Source: Iamia majanohamensis (GTDB lineage: Bacteria; Actinomycetota; Acidimicrobiia; Acidimicrobiales; Iamiaceae). From it: a stretch of DNA of 64,000 bases. The notes below the pieces were generated by a model. It saw only the letters and a program-made list of their open reading frames with translations, was not told the DNA's origin and searched no databases. The translations under genes and the position numbers were made by a program. The DNA lies in assembly GCF_028532485.1 (NCBI RefSeq), contig NZ_CP116942.1, forward strand, positions 2,542,001 through 2,606,000. Direction: 5' to 3'. Below, piece by piece: positions 51,032 to 59,212 of this stretch (position 1 is the stretch's first letter; every line of letters starts with the position of its first letter).

Positions 51032-51478
51032 TCACGGCGCCGCGTCGCCCTCGACGCGCGCCTTGAGCTCGGCCAGGGCGGTGTGGGTGATCTTGTGGGC
51101 CGTGCGCCGCTTCACGAACCCCGGCAGCGGGAGCACCAGCTCGGCCTCGAGCTCGTAGACGACGTCGGTGGTGCCGTCGCCCCGGTCGGTGAGGTCGTAG
51201 TGGCCGTCGAGCTTGCGGGTGACGTCGCCCTCGGTGAGGACCCAGGCCAGCCGACCGGGGGTGCCGTGGTCGTAGGAGAGGGTGTACTCGGTGCTGTAGC
51301 CGAAGCCGGCGGCACGGAAGCGGGCCTCGGTGGCCCGGCCCTCGTCGTCGCGGGCGAGGACGGTGGCGGCCTTCAGGTCGCGAGCCCACTCCGGGTAGCG
51401 CTCGATGGCGAGGAGCACCTCCACCACGTCCGCCACCGGCGCAGCGATCGTCATCTGCTCTCGGACCGAGTCACCCAT
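51032..51478 (-). CDS. SRPBCC (polyketide cyclase/START-like) protein
   Basis: The 148-residue protein has the SRPBCC pattern: IAAPVADVVEVLLAIERYPEWA at the N-terminus, a curved beta sheet, and a C-terminal helix (RRTAHKITHTALAELKARV). Such proteins bind hydrophobic ligands in a central pocket. A GGAGG site lies about 10 bases before the ATG. It is the first gene of the run leading to the ArsA-type ATPase and the SMC-like protein. The pairing of an SRPBCC gene with an ArsA-type gene is common in actinobacteria. Confidence 0.88.
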   Translation of the reverse strand: MGDSVREQMTIAAPVADVVEVLLAIERYPEWARDLKAATVLARDDEGRATEARFRAAGFGYSTEYTLSYDHGTPGRLAWVLTEGDVTRKLDGHYDLTDRGDGTTDVVYELEAELVLPLPGFVKRRTAHKITHTALAELKARVEGDAAP

Positions 51479-51512
51479 CGGTGGGGGCCTCCGTTCTGGG
51501 TCGTCCCGGCGG

Positions 51513-52034
51513 TCAGTCTGGCGCGTCGTGCGAGCCCCGTGCGCCCGGCGGGTCGGCGCCGGCCCCCTCGGCGTCGGTGCGGGGCGGGAAGGTGCCGTGG
51601 CGGGCCCCCCACAGGCCGGCCAGCCCGAGGGCCCACATCGGTGCCAGCACCGCGAAGGCGGTGAAGGGCCGGATCATCGCCACCACCACGGGCACGGTGG
51701 CCTGCACGGCCAGGGCCCCGAGCATCGACCGCTGCACCGAGGCCGGGGCGCAGCCGGAGAGGAAGAAGAGGCCGCCGACGCCGATGGCCTCGGTGCGGCT
51801 GCGCTCGACGGCCACGGCGAAGGCCCACAGGAACGCGCCGCAGCCGAGCGTGAACAGGACCAGGTTGGGGGCGGCCGACAGGGCGTAGGCGTCGCGGTCG
51901 CCGGTCAGGGCGTTGGTGATCGAGGTGGCGCAGGTGACGAGGGCGCCGGCCCAGGCCAGGCGGACGAGCAGGGCGCCGTCGCCCCCGTCCCGGGACCTCT
52001 CCCCCGGTCGGGGGTCGGGGCCCGCGGCGGTCAC
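51513..52034 (-). CDS. Membrane protein with about four transmembrane segments
   Basis: From the GTG at 52034, which overlaps the stop of the acyl-ligase-like gene (GTGA), it is 173 residues. Hydrophobic segments lie at about residues 24-45, 58-78, 88-108 and 115-145, and the ends are polar. I recognise no family. Translational coupling suggests it works with, or merely follows, the upstream gene. Confidence 0.75.
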   Translation of the reverse strand: MTAAGPDPRPGERSRDGGDGALLVRLAWAGALVTCATSITNALTGDRDAYALSAAPNLVLFTLGCGAFLWAFAVAVERSRTEAIGVGGLFFLSGCAPASVQRSMLGALAVQATVPVVVAMIRPFTAFAVLAPMWALGLAGLWGARHGTFPPRTDAEGAGADPPGARGSHDAPD

Positions 52035-53224
52035 GGGCGGGCCCCGGCGGCGACGGCGGCGGGCCGGCGCCGGGGCAGGGCCACCCGGCCCCGGCCGTCG
52101 ACCCGGCCGGTGCGGGCCAGGACCAGGCCCTCGGCGGGGAGGTCGCCACCGCAGGCGGTGGTCGCGGGCCCGTCGAGCTCCAGCCGGCGACCGGGCAGAG
52201 GCCGCGCCCAGGTGCCGTCGGGCGCAGGGGCGCGCACCGGGCCGGCGGCGAGGGGGGCGGCCACACCGTCCTCGCACCAGGTCGGCGCGAAGCGGACCCC
52301 GGCGGCGGCCAGGTCGCGGGTGGTGCCGGGGTCGACCGGGGCCAGGGCCAGGCCCAGCCGCATCCCGGCCAGCCCGGCACCGGCCCGCACCCGCTCGCCC
52401 GCCCACCAGCGGGCCGCGTGCAGGGCGGCGCGGTCGCGACGCGACCGGGACTCCCCCGCCACCACCAGGCGCCCCCGGTGCAGCAGCAGGCCCCCGCCGA
52501 GCGACCCGGCCGCCCGCCGCCGGAGGAGCCGGGCCAGCTCGGCCCAGGCGTCGGGGGCGAGCAGCACCACGTCGGCACCGGCCTCGGCCACGGCCTCGGG
52601 GCCCGTCGGCGTGGGCGTCAGCCGGGCGCCGGTGGCGGCCGGCCACCACCGCCCGACGAGGGCGGCCGGCAGGGCCGGGCCGGCGGGACCGGCCCCGTCG
52701 AGGACCACCCCGGGGCCGGTGGGGCCGAGGGCCGGACCCAGCCACCGGTCCACGGCCCGCAGGGCCCACAGCGCCTGGCCTTGGGTGACGGGGCGGCGCC
52801 GGTCGACCACGGCGACGTCGTCGGGGGCGAGGGCGGCGAGGCGTCGCTCGGCCGCCGCGGGCTCCCGGGCGTCGGCCGCCGCGCCCCGGTCGAGGAGGTC
52901 GGCGATCGCCACCTCGGGACCCTCCCCGGGGTGCAGCACGCCGTCGCCCAGGGTGGCCTCGGCGTCCGCGCCCGGCAGGGCCAGCACCCCGCCCCCGGCC
53001 AGCACGGCGAGCTCGCGCTCGAGGTCGCGCACCGGGTCGCCCGAGGCCGTCACTGCGACGCGGCGCGCCCCCCACCCGGCCGCGGCCAGGCCCAGGCCCA
53101 GGCGTCGGGCCCGGTCGGCCACGGCCGACCAGGTGGGGGCGTCGGGCCCGATCCCTGCCGGGCGTCCGCCCTGGGCCCGCAGGTCGCGCACCAGGGCGGC
53201 GGCGAGGGTGGTGGGCGGGGGCAC
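52031..53224 (-). CDS. Degenerate AMP-binding (acyl-CoA ligase-like) protein, probably inactive
   Basis: The 397-residue protein follows the acyl-ligase layout. An N-terminal TWSAVADRARRLGLGLAAAGWGARRVAV segment is like that of FadD-type ligases, and a late GRVDGRGRVALPRRR segment corresponds to the hinge. Where the nucleotide loop SGTTGxPKG is expected it reads DRRRPVTQGQA, and the C-terminal catalytic lysine is not found. It is short and very rich in Ala, Arg and Gly. Loss of catalysis is likely. The GTG at 53224 has CAGGAT eight bases upstream as a weak -10. Confidence 0.65.
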   Translation of the reverse strand: MPPPTTLAAALVRDLRAQGGRPAGIGPDAPTWSAVADRARRLGLGLAAAGWGARRVAVTASGDPVRDLERELAVLAGGGVLALPGADAEATLGDGVLHPGEGPEVAIADLLDRGAAADAREPAAAERRLAALAPDDVAVVDRRRPVTQGQALWALRAVDRWLGPALGPTGPGVVLDGAGPAGPALPAALVGRWWPAATGARLTPTPTGPEAVAEAGADVVLLAPDAWAELARLLRRRAAGSLGGGLLLHRGRLVVAGESRSRRDRAALHAARWWAGERVRAGAGLAGMRLGLALAPVDPGTTRDLAAAGVRFAPTWCEDGVAAPLAAGPVRAPAPDGTWARPLPGRRLELDGPATTACGGDLPAEGLVLARTGRVDGRGRVALPRRRPAAVAAGARP

Positions 53225-53283
53225 GGGGCGCGATCCTGCCCGGCGCCGTCGGGCCCGTCGAGTCCGCGCCCGGTCCCGGCCCG

Positions 53284-53312
53284 GGGGGAGCGGCCCGGCG
53301 GGCCGCCCCCCT
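53284..53312 (-). terminator. Strong hairpin after the PKD-repeat gene
   Basis: GCGGCCC and GGGCCGC (53290-53306) pair around GGC. The stem can be prolonged by G-C pairs outward after one mismatch. It lies 11 bases after the stop of the gene at 53323-56427. There is no T-run, as usual at this base composition. Confidence 0.55.
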
Positions 53313-53322
53313 CGAGCGAGGG

Positions 53323-56300
53323 TCAGACCGGCCGCAGGACCACCGTGGTGGCGATGGACTGGGCCGAGGGCTGGTCGACGCCGGCGGTCAGCTGCGGGGT
53401 GGGCCCGTCGGCGGTGGCCACGTTGTCGGCGAGCATCTCCGAGACGTGCCCAGCGCCGGTGCCGGCGAAGGAGTGGCGCACCGTCACGCCGGGCGGCGGC
53501 GTCCAGGTGGTGGTGGTGGCCGTCTTGTCGGCCCAGAAGGACACGACGTAGGAGCCGGCCGTCGCCGGGCGGGACGGGGTGGTGTAGCCCTGGACGGCCG
53601 TCTGGCCGCCGAGGGTGAGGGCCACGCCCCGGTAGGCGGCGATCACCACGTCGGTGCGGGCGTAGACCGAGGTGGTGACCTCGACGGTGGACCCGGCGTC
53701 GGCCGCGGTGGCCGTCCGGGCGAACAGCGCCGAGCGGCTGTTGGAGGTGGTCCCGTCGAGGACCCGGGTCCAGCCCGCCGGGGCATCGAGGCCGTCGGTG
53801 CCCTTGGCGTTGGAGGCTGCGAACAGCAGGAGCTGGTCGCCCTCCCGGACATCGGTCGGGACGGTCACGGTGTCGCGCAGGGAGGTGGACTGGCTGGTGG
53901 CCGCGTCCTTGCCGATGAAGCCCCGCCCGGCGGGCACCGTGGCCGTCACGGTGCGGGTGGTGCTGTTCGTGACGCCCTGGTCGTCGGTCACCGTGAGCCG
54001 CACGGTGTAGGTGCCGTCGGCGGCGTAGGTGACGGCCGCGGTCCTCCCGGTGGCGGTCTGGCCGTCGCCGAAGTCCCAGGCGTAGGAGGCGATGGTGCCG
54101 TCGGGGTCGGCCGATGCGGAGGCGTCGACGGCGCACACGTTGTCGGCGCAGGAGGTGGTGAAGCTGGCCTGCGGGGCCAGGGCGGCGACGGTCACCGAGG
54201 AGGTGGCCAGGCCGGTGGCGCCGTCGTCGTCGGTGACGGTGGCCACCGCCGTGTAGGTGCCGGCGGCGCCGTAGCGGTGCGTCGCGGTGGGACCGGAGGC
54301 GGTCTGGCCGTCACCGAAGTCCCAGGTGACGTTGGTGATGTCCCCGTCGCCGTCGGTCGAGCCCGAGGCGTCGAAGGAGCAGTCGAGGCCGGTGCAGGAG
54401 AAGGTGAAGCGGGCCGTCGGGGCCTGGTTGGGCACCTCGCCCTGGCGGGCCCAGAGCACGGTGCTGGTCCAGCTCACGCCCCCGGCGCCGGCCGGGGCCA
54501 CGGTGGTGCGGCCGCCGCCGTCGATGCCACCGGCCGCCCGCCACGGGGCCCGGACGAGCGTGCCGGCCTGGCGGTCGACGTAGTACACGTCGTTCCCGGC
54601 CAGGACCATGCCGCCGACCTGGCTGTAGGTGACGCCCCCGCCGGAGGTGGCAGCGTCGAAGCGGACCGCGCCGACCACCCGGTTCTCGGTGCTGAAGTAG
54701 CGCATGTACAGCGTGTTGCTGCCGCTGACGGTGTAGTAGAGCTTGCCGCCGTCGTAGACCGAGCTGGTCATGTTGGCCAGGTCCGAGGCGAAGGCGGTCA
54801 TGCGCTGGAGGTCGACGGTGACCGGCGCCCCGAGGGTGCTGCCGTCGTAGGAGCGGGCCAGCAGGGTGCCGTTGGACATGGCCGTGTAGAGCACGCCGTT
54901 GGCGAAGAAGGCACTGCGGGTGCCGGCCAGGGCCGACGCGTCGCCCACCGTGGGCGCCACGGTGCCGAAGGTGCTGCCGTCGTAGTCGCGGGACACGACG
55001 CGGGCGGGCTGGCCGCCCCCGGCGGGGACGTACTGGTCGAGCGCGAGGGGCAGGGTCTGGCGGGCCGGCTGGGGCACCGGGCGGCCACCCTCGAGCGGGA
55101 AGAAGGCGATGCGGCCCCGGTAGCGGTAGTTGGCGATGCGGTCGGTGTCGCTGGCGACGTAGAGCCCGTCGGGCGTGGCGACCAGCTGCCAGACGGCCCG
55201 GCCGCGGTCGCGGCCCGGGTTCCACGAGAGGGGCAGCCCGTTGGCCGGGTCGAGCGAGGCGATGCCGGTGGTCTCCACCCCGCCGGGGCCGAGCGAGTCG
55301 GTGCCGTAGGGGTTGTTCGACCACCGGAAGTGGCCGCCCACGTAGACGGCGGCGCCGGTGATCTCGACCGAGTAGTTGCTGTCGCCCCCGGAGTAGTTGA
55401 TCCACTGGTACCCGGCGTTGGCCTGCGAGGACTCGGCCCAGCGGCTCACCGAGTCGCAGGTGCCGTTGAGGCCGGTGCCCTTGGCGCCGGTGGTGACGAC
55501 AACGAAGTAGCTGCCGTCGGGGCTGTAGGAGACGTCGCGGACGTAGTCCTGGAACGAGGCGCAGTAGCCGGCGAAGGCCGTGGTCGACCAGGGGTCGACG
55601 GTCATGGTGCCGCCGCCGTTCGTGTCGAGCTTCACGATCTGGTTGCGGGGCTGGCCGTCGACGGTGGCGAAGCTGCCCACGACGAGGAGGTGCTGGCCGT
55701 CGGGCGAGGGCTCGATGCGCCAGATCTTGCCGTCGCCGCCTGTGCGGTGGACGCCCTGGATGTCCACCGCCACCCGGTCGTCGATGTCGCCGGTGTCGAG
55801 GTCGAGGGCGGCGAGGCGGCGCTGGCGGCCCTGGATCTGCTGGAAGACGCCGCCCACGTAGAGGCGGTCGTTGGCGATGGCCAGCGAGGTCACCACGGCG
55901 TTGACCCCGGAGCGGAAGGGCAGGACGCGCCCGTCGGAGGTGGCCAGCTTGGCCACCTTCAGCTGGGTGACGCCGTCGACGGAGTTGAAGCGGCCGCCGA
56001 CGTAGATCGACTGGCCGTCGGGCGAGGCCACGACGCTGTAGACCTCGTTGTCGAGCTGCGGGGCCCAGCCCCGCAGGATGCGGCCGGTGGTGCGGTCGAA
56101 GGCGAGCAGGTGGCGCCGGTCGACGCGGGTGCCGTCGGGGTCGGTGGCCTGGGTGAAGTTCCCGCCCAGGACCACGGTGTTGCCGGCCACGGCGACCGAC
56201 CGGACGTCGCCGTCGAGCACGTGGGGGGTCGTGGTGGTCGGCAGGTCGCCGACCAGGGTGGCGTGGGCCGGCGCCGCGGCCGAGGCGACCTCGGCGGGCT

Positions 56301-56427
56301 GGGTGGCGGCGAGGGCGACGCCCCCGGTGAGCAGCACCACCGCGGCCACGAGGGCCCGGCGGAGGGTCAGGGTGCGGTGCCAGCGGTGGCGGCGCTCGGT
56401 CCTACCCGTCGTGGCCTCAGGCCCCAT
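53323..56427 (-). CDS. Large secreted repeat protein: delta-60-type beta-propeller, two PKD domains, C-terminal beta domain
   Basis: From the ATG at 56427 the protein is 1034 residues. A twin-basic, hydrophobic signal peptide (about residues 20-50) is followed by about 300 residues of repeats of the type YVGGxFxxVxG. A further blade-like region follows to about 660. Two PKD domains with WDFGDGQTASG and WDFGDGQTATG (about 690-850) come next. A final beta-sandwich-like domain (about 860-1034) contains VREGDQLLLFAASN. Cysteine pairs occur in each PKD domain. The first domains suggest a surface or extracellular binding or adhesion role. It has its own promoter upstream and stands alone. Confidence 0.85.
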   Translation of the reverse strand: MGPEATTGRTERRHRWHRTLTLRRALVAAVVLLTGGVALAATQPAEVASAAAPAHATLVGDLPTTTTPHVLDGDVRSVAVAGNTVVLGGNFTQATDPDGTRVDRRHLLAFDRTTGRILRGWAPQLDNEVYSVVASPDGQSIYVGGRFNSVDGVTQLKVAKLATSDGRVLPFRSGVNAVVTSLAIANDRLYVGGVFQQIQGRQRRLAALDLDTGDIDDRVAVDIQGVHRTGGDGKIWRIEPSPDGQHLLVVGSFATVDGQPRNQIVKLDTNGGGTMTVDPWSTTAFAGYCASFQDYVRDVSYSPDGSYFVVVTTGAKGTGLNGTCDSVSRWAESSQANAGYQWINYSGGDSNYSVEITGAAVYVGGHFRWSNNPYGTDSLGPGGVETTGIASLDPANGLPLSWNPGRDRGRAVWQLVATPDGLYVASDTDRIANYRYRGRIAFFPLEGGRPVPQPARQTLPLALDQYVPAGGGQPARVVSRDYDGSTFGTVAPTVGDASALAGTRSAFFANGVLYTAMSNGTLLARSYDGSTLGAPVTVDLQRMTAFASDLANMTSSVYDGGKLYYTVSGSNTLYMRYFSTENRVVGAVRFDAATSGGGVTYSQVGGMVLAGNDVYYVDRQAGTLVRAPWRAAGGIDGGGRTTVAPAGAGGVSWTSTVLWARQGEVPNQAPTARFTFSCTGLDCSFDASGSTDGDGDITNVTWDFGDGQTASGPTATHRYGAAGTYTAVATVTDDDGATGLATSSVTVAALAPQASFTTSCADNVCAVDASASADPDGTIASYAWDFGDGQTATGRTAAVTYAADGTYTVRLTVTDDQGVTNSTTRTVTATVPAGRGFIGKDAATSQSTSLRDTVTVPTDVREGDQLLLFAASNAKGTDGLDAPAGWTRVLDGTTSNSRSALFARTATAADAGSTVEVTTSVYARTDVVIAAYRGVALTLGGQTAVQGYTTPSRPATAGSYVVSFWADKTATTTTWTPPPGVTVRHSFAGTGAGHVSEMLADNVATADGPTPQLTAGVDQPSAQSIATTVVLRPV

Positions 56428-56509
56428 CTCCCCGTACCTCTTCTCCGTGCTCTGCACGGTCCGTGTCCTGAGCGCCGCGCGTGGTGACTGAGCGTGGCGG
56501 ACGAGGGAG

Positions 56510-56538
56510 AACGTACCACGCTGCGCGGTCGCTGCCAA
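56510..56538 (-). promoter_or_regulatory. Promoter of the secreted repeat protein (TTGGCA-17-TACGTT)
   Basis: On the minus strand TTGGCA (56538-56533) and TACGTT (56515-56510) are 17 bases apart. Transcription would start near 56503, leaving a leader of about 75 bases before the ATG at 56427. Confidence 0.65.
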
Positions 56539-56580
56539 GGGCGGGACACGGATCGTGGTCGCCCGGTCGACCCGGGCCCC

Positions 56581-57699
56581 TCAGCAGGAGGCCAGCGCCG
56601 CCTGCAGCTGGCGGGCCAGGCCGTCGTAGGAGAAGGCCTCCTCGGCCCGGCGCCGGGCGGCGCGCCCGGCCTCCGCCCGCCGCACCGGGTCGTCGAGCAG
56701 GGCGGCCAGCGCCGCGGCCACGGCTACGGCGTCGGTCGGGTCGGCCACCACGGTGCCGGTGACGCCGTCGGCCACGGCCTCGGCCGCGCCCCCGCTGTCG
56801 CCGGCCACCTGGGGCACCCCGCAGGCCGCGGCCTCGAGGAACACGATGCCGAAGCCCTCCTGCTCCAGGCCCGCCCACCGGTCCCGGCAGAGCATGGCGA
56901 ACACGTCGGCGGCGCCGTGCAGGTCGGCCTTCTCGGCCTCCTCGAAGCGGCCCAGCAGGCGGGCCGGCGCGCCCGTGCGGCGGATCCGGCGGGCCAGGCG
57001 GGCCTCGTCGCGCCCGCCCCCGCCGATGAGCACGCGCAGGGCGGGCCGCTCGGGGGCGAGGAGGGCGGCGGCGTCGACGAGCACGTCCATCCCCTTGCGC
57101 GGGACCAGCCGGCTGATCGACAGGACGAGGTCGTCGTCGGGGCCGATGCCGTGGCGGGCCCGGGTCGCGGCCCGGGCCTCGGGCGTGGGCGGGGCGAAGC
57201 GCTCGGTGTCGACCCCCGGGGGGACGACCACGACCGGCAGGCCCCGCCGGGCCGCCCGCTCGGCCTCGTCGGCCGGGTAGCCGCCGGCCGCCACCACGAG
57301 CCGGGCGCCGACGAGCACCCGGGCCAGCCGGCCCCGGGCCCCGGGCACCCGGCCCGGCACGGTGACCTCGGCGCCGTGGAGGACGACGCCGTAGGGACGG
57401 GCCAGGGCCGGCCCCAGGTGGCCGAGCGGCAGCGCCGGGTCGAGCAGCACGACCTCGGCCCCGACCTCGTCGGCGAGGGCATCGATGCGACGGGCGAGGG
57501 ACCGGGTGGGCAGAAGCACCCGCTCCGGGGCACGGACGATGCGGTGCCCCTGGGCCGCGTCCCACGCCGGGGCGTCGGGGTGCGCCGCGGTCAGCACGGT
57601 GACGTCCTCGGGGGGCAGGCGCCGCCACAGCTCCCAGAGGTACTGCTGGATGCCGCCGGCCTTGGGGGGGTAGTCGTTGGTGACGAGCAGGTGCCTCAC
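56581..57699 (-). CDS. GT4 glycosyltransferase (PimB-like mannosyltransferase)
   Basis: The 372-residue protein is a GT-B enzyme of family 4. An N-terminal LLVTNDYPPKAGGIQQYLWEL is typical of PimB-like phosphatidylinositol mannoside transferases. The central SISRLVPRKGMDVLVDA segment and the C-terminal EEGFGIVFLEAAACGVPQVA (QEGFGIVFLEA, the E-x7-E motif) complete the fold. The GTG overlaps the queG stop (GTGA). A mannosyl transfer to a phosphatidylinositol or similar lipid is the best guess, in keeping with the polyprenol-phosphate-mannose-type gene at 27856. Confidence 0.85.
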   Translation of the reverse strand: MRHLLVTNDYPPKAGGIQQYLWELWRRLPPEDVTVLTAAHPDAPAWDAAQGHRIVRAPERVLLPTRSLARRIDALADEVGAEVVLLDPALPLGHLGPALARPYGVVLHGAEVTVPGRVPGARGRLARVLVGARLVVAAGGYPADEAERAARRGLPVVVVPPGVDTERFAPPTPEARAATRARHGIGPDDDLVLSISRLVPRKGMDVLVDAAALLAPERPALRVLIGGGGRDEARLARRIRRTGAPARLLGRFEEAEKADLHGAADVFAMLCRDRWAGLEQEGFGIVFLEAAACGVPQVAGDSGGAAEAVADGVTGTVVADPTDAVAVAAALAALLDDPVRRAEAGRAARRRAEEAFSYDGLARQLQAALASC

Positions 57700-58868
57700 C
57701 GGGCGGGGTGCTCCTTGGCTGCGGGGGCCCGGGGGGTCGGGGCCGCCGCCGCCAGCTCGGCGCGCGCCTCGGGTCCCGGGTCGACGACGTGGGCCAGCAG
57801 ATCCTCGCGTCCGAGGCGGCGCGCGGCCCAGGCCGCGTGGGCCACGAGCAGGTCGTCGCCGCCGCCGAGGACCCGCACCAGGGCCGCGACCACCGCCGGG
57901 TCGTCCGGGTCGGCCACGTTGCCCAGGCCCACCAGCGCGTTGCGGCGCAGGTGGCGGGGGTCGCGGTCGGCCACGTACCAGCGCCCGTGGCGGTCGAGGA
58001 GGGTGGCGTCGTCGGCCGCGAGCAGCTCGAGGAGGTCGACCCAGGCGGCGGGGTCGTCGTCGACGAGGGGGGTGTCGTCGGCGGCCCGCTCCCGGCGGCG
58101 CAGGCGCACCCGGTTCGGCGGGCACACCTCCTGGCAGTCGTCGCAGCCGTAGATGCGGTCGCCCATGGCCTCGCGGAGGTCCCGGCGGAGCGGCCCCGGG
58201 GCCTGCACCAGCCAGGCCAGGCAGCGTCGGGCGTCGACCACCCCGGGGGCCACGATGGCGTCGGTGGGGCAGCCGGTGACGCACCGGGTGCAGGGCCCGC
58301 AGCCGTCGGCCACCGGCTCGGGGTCCTCCGCCACCAGCGGCGCGTCGGTGAGCACGGCCCCCAGCACCGACCAGCTGCCGACGCCGGGCATCAGGAGCAG
58401 GCTGTTGCGGCCGTACCAGCCGAGCCCGGCCCGGTGGGCGACGGCCCGGTCGACGAGGTGGTTCTGGTCCACCACGACGAGGGCCCGCCACCCCTCCGCC
58501 CGGAGCACGGCGCCGGCGGCGTCGAGGGCGTGGCGCAGGCGGTCGTAGTGGTCCTGGCGGGCGTAGCGGGCCACCCGGCCGTGCGGGCCGGGGCCGGCGG
58601 GCGCGGCGGGCTCGCCGCCGTGGAGCAGGGCCCCGGCGAGGAGGGCCCGGGCCGAGGGCAGCAGGGCGCGGGGGTCGGTGGAGCGGGCCGGGTTCCGGTA
58701 GGTGAAGGCCATGCCCCCGTGGAGCCCGGCCGCCCGCCGCTCCTCCAGGGCCTCCCGGGCCCCGGCGAACGGGGCGACGGTGGCCAGCCCGGCCGCGTCG
58801 AGCCCGGCGGCGCGCCCGGCGGCGAGGGCGCGCCGGGCCAGCTCGTCGTCGACGGGCGGGGTGGTCAC
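57696..58868 (-). CDS. queG: Epoxyqueuosine reductase (QueG)
   Basis: QueG carries out the last step of queuosine tRNA modification with cobalamin and two 4Fe-4S clusters. The 390-residue protein has an N-terminal cobalamin-binding part (MAFTYRNPARSTDPRALLPSA), VVDQNHLVDRAVAHRAGLGWYGRN, the cluster motifs CGPCTRCVTGCPTDA and CDDCQEVCP, and a C-terminal HEAT-like segment (LRRNALVGLGNV). The GTG at 58868 is preferred; an upstream reading adds 11 residues without a start signal. No other queuosine gene is in the window. Confidence 0.93.
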   Translation of the reverse strand: MTTPPVDDELARRALAAGRAAGLDAAGLATVAPFAGAREALEERRAAGLHGGMAFTYRNPARSTDPRALLPSARALLAGALLHGGEPAAPAGPGPHGRVARYARQDHYDRLRHALDAAGAVLRAEGWRALVVVDQNHLVDRAVAHRAGLGWYGRNSLLLMPGVGSWSVLGAVLTDAPLVAEDPEPVADGCGPCTRCVTGCPTDAIVAPGVVDARRCLAWLVQAPGPLRRDLREAMGDRIYGCDDCQEVCPPNRVRLRRRERAADDTPLVDDDPAAWVDLLELLAADDATLLDRHGRWYVADRDPRHLRRNALVGLGNVADPDDPAVVAALVRVLGGGDDLLVAHAAWAARRLGREDLLAHVVDPGPEARAELAAAAPTPRAPAAKEHPAR

Positions 58869-58953
58869 CGCCCCATGGTGGCCGGGCCGACCGGGTGTCA
58901 CACCCCCTCGTCAGGATGGTCGCTGCCCACCCGACGTGACCCGGAGGTCCGCC

Positions 58954-59169
58954 GTGCCCACCCCCCTGCCGCTCCGCCTCGACTGCGCCGAGTGCGCCAT
59001 GCAGCACACCGACGCGTGCGACGACTGCGTCGTCACCTTCCTGTGCGCCCGCGAGCCCGACGACGCGGTCGTGGTCGACGTGGCCGAGATGGCCGCCCTC
59101 CGGGCCCTCGGCGACGCCGGCCTGGTCCCCGGGCTCCGCCACTCCCCGGCCCGGGCCGCCGGGGAGTAG
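58954..59169 (+). CDS. Cys-rich small protein, 71 residues
   Basis: A GTG at 58954 with GGAGG six bases upstream opens a 71-residue frame. The N-terminal third contains CAEC, CDDC and one more Cys (LDCAECAMQHTDACDDCVVTFLC), so it may bind zinc or an iron-sulfur cluster. The rest is acidic and helical. It lies 43 bases before the purine nucleoside phosphorylase gene on the same strand. I recall similar small proteins in actinobacteria without a known function. Confidence 0.7.
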   Translation: MPTPLPLRLDCAECAMQHTDACDDCVVTFLCAREPDDAVVVDVAEMAALRALGDAGLVPGLRHSPARAAGE

Positions 59170-59177
59170 GCGGCCGC

Positions 59178-59183
59178 TACCGT
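59178..59183 (+). promoter_or_regulatory. -10 element (TACCGT) for the deoD gene
   Basis: It lies 29 bases before the GTG at 59213; the leader includes a GGAGG site. Confidence 0.4.
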
Positions 59184-59212
59184 CGGGCGGGCCCGCCGCT
59201 CCCGGAGGCCCC

